DNA of 12,385 bases from NCBI GenBank assembly GCA_016192645.1, contig JACPTT010000006.1, positions 1-12,385 of the forward strand, given 5' to 3'. Made by a program: the position numbers and the translations under genes. Positions 1 through 7,148 of this stretch are shown here, one piece after another. How positions within the stretch are numbered: position 1 is the stretch's first letter; every line of letters starts with the position of its first letter. Source of the DNA: Candidatus Levyibacteriota bacterium (GTDB taxonomy: Bacteria > Patescibacteriota > Microgenomatia > Levybacterales > UBA12049). Under the pieces are notes generated by a model. It was not told where the DNA came from. It made no database searches and worked only from the letters and a program-made list of their open reading frames with translations.

Positions 1-1
1 G

Positions 2-2266
2 GACGAGTTAAAAGCAATCAGAGCATATTTTCAACAGCGAGGAAGAGAACCCACCGATTGCGAAATGGAAATAATAGAAGCAAGATGGAGTGAGCACTGT
101 GTTCATAAAACATTCAAGGCAAAAGTTATTGCAAACGGAGTAAAAAAAGCTCCGCTTTTTGAAAGAATTGTAACAACTGCGAAAGCACTCTTAGACGAGG
201 AGGACGTTTCTTCTTTTGTCGATAACTCAGGAGTAATAGGATTTTACGATGGACTGGTAGTTTGTGGAAAAGTAGAGACACATAACAGTCCATCGGCTAT
301 AGAACCTTATGGCGGGGCAATGACAGGATCGGGTGGAGTTTTTAGAGATATCTTAGGAACAGGCCGGGGAGCAAAAGTGATTGCCTCTACCAACATGCAT
401 TGCTTTGCACCTCCAGATATGGATTTAAAAAAACTGCCCGAAGGATGTCTTCCCCCCCAATATCTTTTACAAAAAGTCATAGCCGGAGTCAGAGACTACG
501 GAAATCCTACGGGAGTACCTACTAACAATGGTTCCATACATTTCGATGAAAGTTTTCGCGCTAAACCTTCTGTTATTGTAGGAGCATACGGCATACTTCC
601 AGAAGCAAAAGCTCAGAAAGGCATTCCGCAAATTGACGACCTTGTTGTTGTAATTGGAGGAAAAACAGGTAAAGATGGTGTGCATGGAGCAACATATTCT
701 TCCCGTGAAATGAAAGGAGATTCTGTTATCCAGTATTCCACTGCAGTACAAATTGGAAATCCCATTGAAGAAAAAAGGACTATAGATGCTGTGCTTGAAT
801 GTAGAGATAACGATCTTATCCGAGCAATTACAGACTGTGGAGCGGCAGGGTTTTCCTCGGCGATTGGAGAAATGGGAGAAGAAACTGGAGTCGAGGTAGA
901 TATCAGCCATGCACCGCTGAAATACTTAGGTCTTGCTCCTTGGGAGATTTGGCTTTCCGAATCGCAGGAAAGAATGGTTTTGGCTGTTGATCCGTCAAAC
1001 AAAGAAAGGCTAATGGAAATTTGCAGAAAATATAATGTAGAAGCAACTGTTCTTGGACAATTTACAGATAGCAAAAGACTGATAGTAAAATATGGACAAC
1101 AAGTTATTGCAGATCTCGATTATAATTTTTTAATACATGGGTTACCACAGCAAGCAATAAAAGCTTCGTGGCAGAAACCTGTTGTAGAAGAACACATTCC
1201 GGAAGAACCAACTAACTGGGTTGCTACATTAAAAGGGGTCTTGTCTGATTATAATGTCTGTTCCAGAGAACCGATTGTTCGACAATACGACCATGGGGTA
1301 CAGGGGACAAACGTTCTTCCTCCTTATTCCGGTGTACAACATGATGGACCAAATGATGCAGCTATAATCACTCCAATTTTAGGAAAACCGTACGGTCTTG
1401 TTATCTCACATGGCCTAAATCCCGCCATGATGGAGAGAGATCCGTACCAAGGAACTATTTGGGCCGTTGCCGAAGCAATGGCTAATTATGTTGCAGTTGG
1501 AGGAGACCCCAAAAAAGCAAAATGGATTAATAATTTTATTTGGCCATCTATTAATGCGCAAACGATGGGATCCTTGGATAAATGTGTTGATGCAGTCACA
1601 AACTGTATGAAGGTTTTAAAAAACAGAGTTGTATCGGGTAAAGACTCTTTATCTTCAACATATGTAGGGCATGGTGGAAAAAAAATTGAAATACAGCCCG
1701 TTTTGTGCTTGTCTGTTTTTGGAAAGATTCCCGATATTGACAAAACAATAACTGCTGATATTAAAAAACCTGGTTCGACGCTTGTTTTGGTAGGAAAATT
1801 AGATTTCGGAATGGGCGGAACTGTGTATTACAAGAGCTTAGGATGCGATTCAAGTGAAATTCCAAAAGTTGATTTAGAAAAATTACCTAGCGTTTTAGAA
1901 GGTATCCACTCTGCGATTTCATCGGGACAGGTTCTCGCATGTCATGATGTCAGTGAAGGCGGACTTCTCACTACAATTTCCGAGATGTGTTTTGGCGGAG
2001 ACTGTGGAGTAGAAATAACAATAAAACCGGGGCAAGAAAGACCTGATATGTTTTTGTTTAATGAGACAGCCGGTTGTTTTGTTGTTGAAGTAGAAGATGA
2101 AGAAACAGCCAAAAGATTATTTGGCAATTTACCACATATTATTTTAGGAAAAACGACAAAAAATAAAGAGGTCCGTGTAAAAGTTGGAGAAAGTGAGTTA
2201 TTTACTGTGCCAACTGACGAATTAAAACAAGCTTGGCAAGAACCATTAAGGAGGTTTTTTCATTGA
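2..2266 (+). CDS. purL: Phosphoribosylformylglycinamidine synthase, synthetase subunit (PurL), 5'-truncated by window edge
   Basis: This is the ATP-dependent synthetase subunit of FGAM synthase, which converts FGAR to FGAM with ammonia from PurQ (step four of purine synthesis). The frame is open from the first bases: 21 codons precede the first ATG at 65 and already read as PurL (LKAIRAYF, GREPTD), so the true start lies upstream. Visible hallmarks are WSEHC just after that ATG, the ETHNSPSAIEPYGG substrate/Mg loop, GGKTGKDGVHGATYSS, DCGAAGFSSA, and in the second half DHGVQGTN, SGKDSLSS and CHDVSEGGL. These represent the two PurM-like halves of PurL. The 754 residues present, plus the missing N-terminus, suggest a form longer than the Bacillus-type small PurL (about 740 residues). 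From family knowledge the missing part could include a PurS-like domain, and no separate purS is seen here. The gene ends with TGA directly at a hairpin repeat before purQ. The family assignment is secure. Confidence 0.96.
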   Translation, partial: DELKAIRAYFQQRGREPTDCEMEIIEARWSEHCVHKTFKAKVIANGVKKAPLFERIVTTAKALLDEEDVSSFVDNSGVIGFYDGLVVCGKVETHNSPSAIEPYGGAMTGSGGVFRDILGTGRGAKVIASTNMHCFAPPDMDLKKLPEGCLPPQYLLQKVIAGVRDYGNPTGVPTNNGSIHFDESFRAKPSVIVGAYGILPEAKAQKGIPQIDDLVVVIGGKTGKDGVHGATYSSREMKGDSVIQYSTAVQIGNPIEEKRTIDAVLECRDNDLIRAITDCGAAGFSSAIGEMGEETGVEVDISHAPLKYLGLAPWEIWLSESQERMVLAVDPSNKERLMEICRKYNVEATVLGQFTDSKRLIVKYGQQVIADLDYNFLIHGLPQQAIKASWQKPVVEEHIPEEPTNWVATLKGVLSDYNVCSREPIVRQYDHGVQGTNVLPPYSGVQHDGPNDAAIITPILGKPYGLVISHGLNPAMMERDPYQGTIWAVAEAMANYVAVGGDPKKAKWINNFIWPSINAQTMGSLDKCVDAVTNCMKVLKNRVVSGKDSLSSTYVGHGGKKIEIQPVLCLSVFGKIPDIDKTITADIKKPGSTLVLVGKLDFGMGGTVYYKSLGCDSSEIPKVDLEKLPSVLEGIHSAISSGQVLACHDVSEGGLLTTISEMCFGGDCGVEITIKPGQERPDMFLFNETAGCFVVEVEDEETAKRLFGNLPHIILGKTTKNKEVRVKVGESELFTVPTDELKQAWQEPLRRFFH

Positions 2267-2310
2267 CCCTTCGATAAACTCAGGGTCATAGTGAGCAAAG
2301 TCGAACTATG
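2265..2310 (+). repeat. Two tandem hairpins of a palindromic repeat family between purL and purQ
   Basis: The purL-purQ gap is almost entirely repeat. Hairpin one pairs GACCCT (2265-2270) with AGGGTC (2282-2287) around an 11-nt loop. Hairpin two pairs CATAGT (2287-2292) with ACTATG (2305-2310) around a 12-nt loop. The purL TGA overlaps the first stem, and the purQ ATG is the end of the second stem. The core CCTTCGA...CTCAGG is the same family as the copies in guaB at 9638 and 9917, read on the other strand. The GAGC-AAGTCGAA core of the second hairpin matches the copy inside purM. The pairing is read directly from the sequence. Any role in RNA stability or in control of purQ translation is inferred. 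Confidence 0.8.
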
Positions 2311-3108
2311 AAAGAACGAAGACCGCAGGTTTGCGTGTTAAAGACAGACGGTATCAATTGCGATCAGGAGACACATGGGGCTTTTGATATAGCTGGTGGA
2401 AAACCTCGAATTGTTCATGTCAATGAATTAAGAGAAAGAGAAGATGCTCTAAAAAGATATCAAATCCTTGCGCTTCCCGGAGGCTTTTCGTATGGCGATG
2501 ATATAGCTTCAGGAAAAATACTAGCCTTAGAACTTACTTCTTATCTTGCAGATCAAATAAATGATTTTATAAACCATGGAGGTTTAGTCTTAGGAGTATG
2601 CAATGGATTTCAGGTATTAGTAAGAACAGGCTTGCTACCTTTTGGCACAATGGGAGAAATACAAGCAACCCTAAACAAGAATGATTCCGGGCATTTTGAA
2701 TGCAGATGGATAAATTTAAAAATCGAACCAAACTCCCGCTGTGTTTTCTTAAACAATAGAGCAATTGAACAATTTAGCAATGGCATATCTTACCAAGTTG
2801 CACATGGCGAAGGAAAATTTTTCGCCAGCAATGAAACAATGCAAGCAATTGAACAATCGAGTCTCGTTGTATTTCGCTATGTTGACAAGAAAGGAAATCC
2901 AACTCAGAAATACCCCGAAAACCCCAATGGCGCTTTACATGCCATTGCCGGAATATGCGACCCAACAGGCAGAATCTTAGGCCTTATGCCCCATCCAGAA
3001 CGTTTTGTGCGCCGCGAGCAACACCCAAACTGGAGAAGAATGCCGGATCTTGAACCCCATGGACTGCCCTTATTTCAGAAAATGGTAACGTATGCAGCCC
3101 AGATGTAA
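2308..3108 (+). CDS. purQ: Phosphoribosylformylglycinamidine synthase, glutaminase subunit (PurQ)
   Basis: This class I glutamine amidotransferase hydrolyses glutamine and passes ammonia to PurL for FGAM formation. The 266-residue protein opens with the PurQ signature VCVLKTDGINCDQET and carries LPGGFSYGDD near residues 56-65. The nucleophile is Cys98 in GVCNGFQVL, and the rest of the triad is His229 and Glu231 in LMPHPERF. The C-terminal PHPERFVRREQHPNW segment is typical of the family. It lies 41 nt after purL in the same direction and so is very probably cotranscribed. The ATG at 2308 fits the family N-terminus, but no Shine-Dalgarno sequence precedes it. Instead the start codon forms the 3' arm of a repeat hairpin. 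The protein is somewhat longer than Bacillus PurQ (about 227 residues) and appears intact. Confidence 0.96.
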   Translation: MKERRPQVCVLKTDGINCDQETHGAFDIAGGKPRIVHVNELREREDALKRYQILALPGGFSYGDDIASGKILALELTSYLADQINDFINHGGLVLGVCNGFQVLVRTGLLPFGTMGEIQATLNKNDSGHFECRWINLKIEPNSRCVFLNNRAIEQFSNGISYQVAHGEGKFFASNETMQAIEQSSLVVFRYVDKKGNPTQKYPENPNGALHAIAGICDPTGRILGLMPHPERFVRREQHPNWRRMPDLEPHGLPLFQKMVTYAAQM

Positions 3109-3116
3109 ATAAATCC

Positions 3117-3664
3117 ATGATTAGTAAGAAGGAGTTAATGTTAGTCGGAATTGCGGGTCCAACTTGCAGTGGAAAAACAACTTTACTTCGGGAACTTCGT
3201 CAACGGCTAGGAGCAAAGGTTGCAATCCTATCATTTGACGAATATGATCTCTATCCTTCTGGTTCTCCAGCTCTTAAAGAAGCTTTGAAAAATGGCAGCA
3301 TCGCAAATTGGGAAAATCCTTCGCTTTTTGATTACGAAAGGTATTTGAAAGATTTACAAAAGCTGAGAGAAGGAAAATCAGTAACTCTTTTAACCAGATC
3401 TCGAGAAAGTCAATCGGAAGGAAGCGATAGAAAAACAGTACAACCAGATAGATATACTCTTGTAGAAGGCGTTTTTGCTTTTTCAGATCCAAGAACGGTA
3501 GTTCTATTTGATAGACGTTTCTATGTTGATATTCCCGTTGCGATATGGTTGCCGGCACTGAATACTACGTAAAACCCCAGAGAGCAAAAGCAGATGTAGT
3601 ATTAGATGGCTTACAATCTCCAGCAGAATTAGCAAGTCGGGTTATTGAAGAAATTAAAAAATAG
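3117..3664 (+). pseudogene. Uridine-kinase-like P-loop kinase, internally deleted and frameshifted
   Basis: The first 140 codons read as a nucleoside-kinase-type P-loop protein. There is a Walker A motif GPTCSGKTT (about residues 14-22), then LSFDEYDLYP, a substrate-side segment NWENPSLFDYERY, and VEGVFAF followed by FYVDIP. Homologues of the uridine kinase/phosphoribulokinase family continue from the VDIP strand through an Arg-rich lid. Here the frame runs on as VAIWLPALNTT and stops at 3570-3572. The expected C-terminus is present in another frame from 3542 to 3664: DMVAGTEYYVKPQRAKADVV and about 20 further residues to TAG. Both the frame and roughly 30 residues of lid are therefore missing, so a deletion not divisible by three is the simplest reading. 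A second candidate start (ATG 3138) has a close AGAAGGAG upstream. The gene sits 8 nt after purQ. A sequencing or assembly error would restore the frame but not the missing lid. Confidence 0.75.
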
Positions 3665-3675
3665 ATTTTTCAAAA

Positions 3676-4626
3676 TTAATCTTTTACATTTATATTTCTA
3701 AGCCAGTTCAATCCAAAATCAGAAACGCTTTTTGAGGCGATTTTGTTGGCGAACTTAGCAGACCATTTTAACGATTTGTTTTTTATAAGTCCGTACAAAA
3801 AACCTGCTGCAAAAGCATCTCCCGCGCCGGTTGTATCAATTACTTTTTTAACTTTAGGAGAAGGAGAAAAAAACTGTTCTTTTCCTGAAGTTATTAAAAC
3901 ACCTTTTGCTCCCATTGTACAAGCTACAATCTTTACTCCGTAAGTTAATAAATATTTGCTTGCGTCTTTTGGGTTTTTGTTAATTAATTTTTTAATTTCT
4001 TGCTCGTTTAGAAAAATAACATGGGTTTTTTCAAGAAGAGGCAAAATCGCTTTTAAACCAAGATTAACATAGGCAATACTAGGAGAAAAGCTAATAAGCG
4101 GGTTTTTGATTTTCTTAAATATTTTGTTAAGGTTTTTTAAGTTTTTTTCTGGGTTTAAAAGAAAAGAACTGACATGTATGACTTTTGAATTATTTAAATA
4201 GTTATAATCAACATTTTTAAAAAAATCATTGTCCCTTGGATTTACTTGGGAAAGAAAAGTTCTATACCTTCTGTTATGCGAGAGTAGACATGCACATCTG
4301 CCCATGGTTCCGCTTTTAATTAAATGATGTTTATCTACTCTTTTTAAATTATTAAAAAAATAATTACCATCTTTATCTTTTCCAATTACGCCACAGTAGG
4401 AAACGTTTACACCGAGTGCTCCCAAAACAACTATGGTATTTACAGAAATACCGCCTGGACTTTTACTTAATAGCGAAAGGTTTTCAAAGATATCTATTGG
4501 GGAAATGTTTTTTTCTGAAAATAGAAAATCGTCTTCAGGTCTAAGATTATATTTATTTAAGATTTTATTATCTGCATCAAAGAAGTAATCAACAAAAGTA
4601 GAACCAATGCCAATGATATCTAACAT
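3676..4626 (-). CDS. PfkB-family carbohydrate/nucleoside kinase
   Basis: This 316-residue ribokinase-fold enzyme would phosphorylate a sugar or nucleoside with ATP. Family marks seen are the N-terminal strand MLDIIGIGSTFVD, the PGGISVNT substrate-binding Gly-Gly (residues 58-59), the Mg-associated NEQE (207-210) and the signature DTTGAGDAFAAGF (264-276), in which Asp270 is the expected catalytic base. Length and motif order are normal for PfkB. Specificity cannot be read from the sequence: adenosine-kinase-like or ribokinase-like are both possible, and the purine-gene setting makes a nucleoside substrate attractive but unproven. It starts 9 nt downstream of the HAD phosphatase on the same strand, suggesting one transcript. 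It converges on the broken uridine-kinase gene with an 11-nt gap. It is noticeably AT-rich and Lys/Asn-rich compared with the HAD gene beside it, so the pair may differ in origin. Confidence 0.88.
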   Translation of the reverse strand: MLDIIGIGSTFVDYFFDADNKILNKYNLRPEDDFLFSEKNISPIDIFENLSLLSKSPGGISVNTIVVLGALGVNVSYCGVIGKDKDGNYFFNNLKRVDKHHLIKSGTMGRCACLLSHNRRYRTFLSQVNPRDNDFFKNVDYNYLNNSKVIHVSSFLLNPEKNLKNLNKIFKKIKNPLISFSPSIAYVNLGLKAILPLLEKTHVIFLNEQEIKKLINKNPKDASKYLLTYGVKIVACTMGAKGVLITSGKEQFFSPSPKVKKVIDTTGAGDAFAAGFLYGLIKNKSLKWSAKFANKIASKSVSDFGLNWLRNINVKD

Positions 4627-4635
4627 TATTAAATC

Positions 4636-5871
4636 TTAATAGGTTATATTTTGTCCGCGTAATCGTCGCTTCATTTTTTTATGCTCCTCTAGAATTGCTG
4701 GCTCTATGTTTTGTCCTCCTTTATGAATTAAAGCTGAATCTCCAACTTCTGCCTGAGCATTTTTGACGATCGCATCAATATCCGTTTGACCATTTAATAC
4801 TTGCTCAAAAATTGGTAAAACGTTTATCATAGTATTTGTTACTACGCCAATTTTTGCTGCTGTAGCAGCATCTGCACCGTTAAGTCCAATCGAGATTGGT
4901 GCTTTCTGAAGCATTACGGCATCATTTGCTCCATCACCCATGGTAACAAAAGTAGTGGTGGGATTGCCGATTCTTCGGTATGCAGAAAATGCTACCGCTG
5001 CTTTACCTCTATCTCCAACAACACCAATTGCCTCAACTATTTGACCAAGCATACTGATTTGACCGGACCTAGTTCTTCGGGTTTGCGGATCATAAGAAAT
5101 GCCTAAATCGCCGCGGTAAAATTTTTCAACTTGATCTAGTAACCTTTGCCTTCCTTTTGTTGACAACTTTCTCATTAATCCATTTCTTCCACTACTAATT
5201 TCTGATTCTTCATCAATAACTCTATAACAGTCTCTGAGATACTCTCTTACAGTCGAGATTTCTGTGTCCCATCGCCCAGTTGCCTCAAGTAAGTCTCGTG
5301 TTTCATCAATAGGAAATGGTGTGCCAACTATATGTGTTGGGTCAAGAAATCCTCTTTCTTTTACGAGACTTCTATATGGCTCTTGCGGAGCTGTTGTAAT
5401 GCCAACAATAAATACTCCTTGACCCTCTAACGTCCTCACTAAGCTCTCTGATCCAGGAGTAGATTTTGAGGCATGTGTTAATTTTCGAACATATGCGTAA
5501 TCTCCGCCTTCAGCCAATAATAATGGTATAGCAAAAACAGTATCTGTTCCTTCTTGAGATAGTGAATATGAAGACCGCGATCTTCCGTCAAAAACAATTC
5601 CTCTCCTTTTACCAGAAGTGTCTGTGTGTAGCCACTCCCAACCACTTTCATAAATAATCTGCCCATATGAGGGCGTTGCTTCAATTACATCATTTTTCGG
5701 TTTTAATAATGCAGCCATTGCTTCTGTAATTGCATCGCCCAGGTAAAATGGACCTTCTACATCTGACCCAAGAAATATATTAGCTTTTGGACGCTCTTTA
5801 AAATTGGTTACTGTCAAAAAATTTCTTTCTGTAAAAAGAGGGGGAAGTGTTAATTCTTTTGTTGTTAACAT
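4636..5871 (-). CDS. HAD-superfamily hydrolase, EhaR-like putative phosphatase
   Basis: The frame is open further upstream (to 6036), but I place the start at the ATG at 5871 (411 residues). The extension would overlap the beginning of purM and encodes only an AT-rich, artefactual hydrophobic stretch. HAD motifs from this start are SDVEGPFYLGD (Asp37 as likely nucleophile, with Glu39 where many phosphatases have Asp), VGITTAP (about 156-162, motif II), Lys290 in GDRGKAAV (possible motif III) and TMGDGANDAVML (310-321, the acidic motif IV). The D-x-EGP form of motif I recalls the EhaR-type phosphatases of methanogens; that comparison is from memory. A large insertion between motifs I and II may be the cap domain. 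The substrate is unknown. It lies 9 nt upstream of the PfkB kinase, so a joint role in metabolite salvage is possible. No Shine-Dalgarno sequence or convincing promoter was found upstream. Confidence 0.72.
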   Translation of the reverse strand: MLTTKELTLPPLFTERNFLTVTNFKERPKANIFLGSDVEGPFYLGDAITEAMAALLKPKNDVIEATPSYGQIIYESGWEWLHTDTSGKRRGIVFDGRSRSSYSLSQEGTDTVFAIPLLLAEGGDYAYVRKLTHASKSTPGSESLVRTLEGQGVFIVGITTAPQEPYRSLVKERGFLDPTHIVGTPFPIDETRDLLEATGRWDTEISTVREYLRDCYRVIDEESEISSGRNGLMRKLSTKGRQRLLDQVEKFYRGDLGISYDPQTRRTRSGQISMLGQIVEAIGVVGDRGKAAVAFSAYRRIGNPTTTFVTMGDGANDAVMLQKAPISIGLNGADAATAAKIGVVTNTMINVLPIFEQVLNGQTDIDAIVKNAQAEVGDSALIHKGGQNIEPAILEEHKKMKRRLRGQNITY

Positions 5872-5912
5872 AAAATGTAAGGATAATTCCAACTTAGTAT
5901 GACAGTGTTTTA

Positions 5913-5943
5913 TTGAATTTACAAGAAATAAATATAGTATAAT
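5913..5943 (+). promoter_or_regulatory. Candidate sigma70-type promoter for purM
   Basis: In the 87-bp gap between the divergent HAD and purM genes, TTGAAT (5913-5918) and a perfect TATAAT (5938-5943) are separated by 19 nt, slightly longer than ideal. The predicted start point is about 5950, giving a leader of only about nine bases before the purM ATG at 5959, with no Shine-Dalgarno sequence. The -10 box is strong and the -35 box weaker. Confidence 0.5.
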
Positions 5944-5958
5944 AAGCAAAATTATTCT

Positions 5959-7113
5959 ATGAAAAAACAAAAAATTACTTATTCTCAATCCGGGGTTGAT
6001 TACGATATTATTGATCCTATTAAAAAACTCGCACAAACTGCTGCTGCAAAAACCGGCGTAAATCTTAAAAAAAGCGGTTTTGAAGAGGTTTCAGACTCCC
6101 GAGGAGAATCTGCTTTTGTTTGGTCCCAAGGAAATATTTTAATGGCGTCTGTTATTGAAGGACTAGGAACAAAAAACCTTATTGCAGACACAATGAGAAA
6201 AATCGCAGATCTCCTCGAGTCTGAGCAATCTCGGAGTCGAAGACCCAAGCGAAGTCGAAGAACATACTACGATGTGATTGGCCACGATACAGTCGCAACG
6301 ATTATTAATGATCTTGTCACTGTTGGGGCCAAGCCGCTTGTTGTCCATGCCTATTGGGCAATTGAGGATAATGCATGGTTGCAGGACAAAAAACGAATGA
6401 CCGATCTTATTGGTGGCTGGAAAGCTGCTTGCGATTTAGCTGGCGCTACATGGGGAGGAGGAGAAACTGCAACCATGAAACAAATCATGATGCCAAATAC
6501 TGCAGAATTTGCAGGATCAGCAGTTGGTATTATTTCTCCAAAGGAGGGCTTAATCACAGAGAGACGACTGAAGGCAAACGATAGAATTCTGCTTTGCAGA
6601 AGTAATGGGGTAAACGCAAACGGAATTTCACTCACCCGCGCAATTGCCAAAAAACTGCCAAAAGGATATGCTACAAAACTTTCAAACAAAAAAATGTATG
6701 GCGAAGCACTTTTGACAAAAACTAATATTTACGCAAAGCTTGTTCAAGACCTATTAAAAGCAAAAATTGACATCCACTATATCTCTAACATCACCGGACA
6801 TGGATTGCGAAAAATAATGCGGGCAAGGCAAAATTTTACGTATATCATCGAAAAAATTTTTGATCCGCAGGAAGTATTTTTATTTATCCAAAAACACGCT
6901 AATTTAGATGATTGCGAGATGTACCAAACCTTTAATATGGGTCAGGATTATGCAATCTTTTTACCGGAAAAAGATATCGTCAAAGCCCAAAAAATTATCA
7001 AAAAACATAAATTCCAAAGCCTTGATGCAGGATATATGGAAAAAGGAGAACGGCAGGTGGTAATAAAGCCCAAAAATGTAACCTACAAATCTTCAACCCT
7101 CGACCTCCGATAA
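5959..7113 (+). CDS. purM: Phosphoribosylformylglycinamidine cyclo-ligase (AIR synthetase, PurM), divergent form
   Basis: PurM uses ATP to close FGAM to aminoimidazole ribonucleotide, the step after PurL/PurQ. The 384-residue protein shows the family pattern SGVDYD near the N-terminus, EGLGTKN (residues 67-73, in place of the usual DGVGTK), GHDTVATIINDLVTVGAKPL (about 108-127), the glycine-rich WGGGETATM and the NANGISLTRAI segment. These substitutions, and the acidic first half without the usual FGG loop, place it in a divergent PurM group rather than with the Escherichia/Bacillus enzymes. Residues about 87-101 (ESEQSRSRRPKRSRR) are encoded by copies of a repeat sequence and look like an in-frame insertion just before the conserved YYDVIGHD. 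The gene is transcribed alone from its own promoter and converges on guaA, with 35 nt between the two stop codons. Confidence 0.88.
   Translation: MKKQKITYSQSGVDYDIIDPIKKLAQTAAAKTGVNLKKSGFEEVSDSRGESAFVWSQGNILMASVIEGLGTKNLIADTMRKIADLLESEQSRSRRPKRSRRTYYDVIGHDTVATIINDLVTVGAKPLVVHAYWAIEDNAWLQDKKRMTDLIGGWKAACDLAGATWGGGETATMKQIMMPNTAEFAGSAVGIISPKEGLITERRLKANDRILLCRSNGVNANGISLTRAIAKKLPKGYATKLSNKKMYGEALLTKTNIYAKLVQDLLKAKIDIHYISNITGHGLRKIMRARQNFTYIIEKIFDPQEVFLFIQKHANLDDCEMYQTFNMGQDYAIFLPEKDIVKAQKIIKKHKFQSLDAGYMEKGERQVVIKPKNVTYKSSTLDLR
6214..6260 (+). repeat. Degenerate palindromic-repeat insertion inside purM
   Basis: Within purM the DNA contains CTGAGCAATCTCGGAGTCGA followed by AGCGAAGTCGAAG, two related units of the CTGAGCNAAGTCGAAG type. 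The same core occurs upstream of purQ (GAGCAAAGTCGAA). The stretch encodes a Ser/Arg-rich segment absent from ordinary PurM as I recall the family, and it keeps the frame. Confidence 0.6.
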
Positions 7114-7141
7114 TTTTTCATTTTTACTTTTTACTTTTTAA
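7114..7141 (+). repeat. Four-unit heptamer repeat between convergent purM and guaA
   Basis: Immediately after the purM TAA there are four consecutive 7-mers: TTTTTCA, TTTTTAC, TTTTTAC and TTTTTAA. They fill most of the 35-bp gap to the guaA stop codon. The run is U-rich in the purM transcript and could assist termination, but no GC-rich stem precedes it, so I do not call it an intrinsic terminator. The unit length and copy number match the heptamer tracts inside guaA. Confidence 0.7.
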
Positions 7142-7148
7142 TTTGTTA

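Noticed and set aside
467..1074. Long antisense open frames inside purL (147 and 153 codons)
   Set aside because: They lie wholly opposite well-conserved PurL motifs, have no recognisable domains or start signals, and are explained by the codon use of the sense gene.
5872..6036. N-terminal extension of the HAD gene with a membrane-like segment (IILLIILYLFLV)
   Set aside because: It overlaps the purM start and promoter on the other strand, is highly AT-rich and shows no HAD homology; the ATG at 5871 directly precedes the conserved domain.
7114..7141. Rho-independent terminator for purM
   Set aside because: The tract is T-rich but there is no GC-rich hairpin before it; the heptamer periodicity explains the sequence better.
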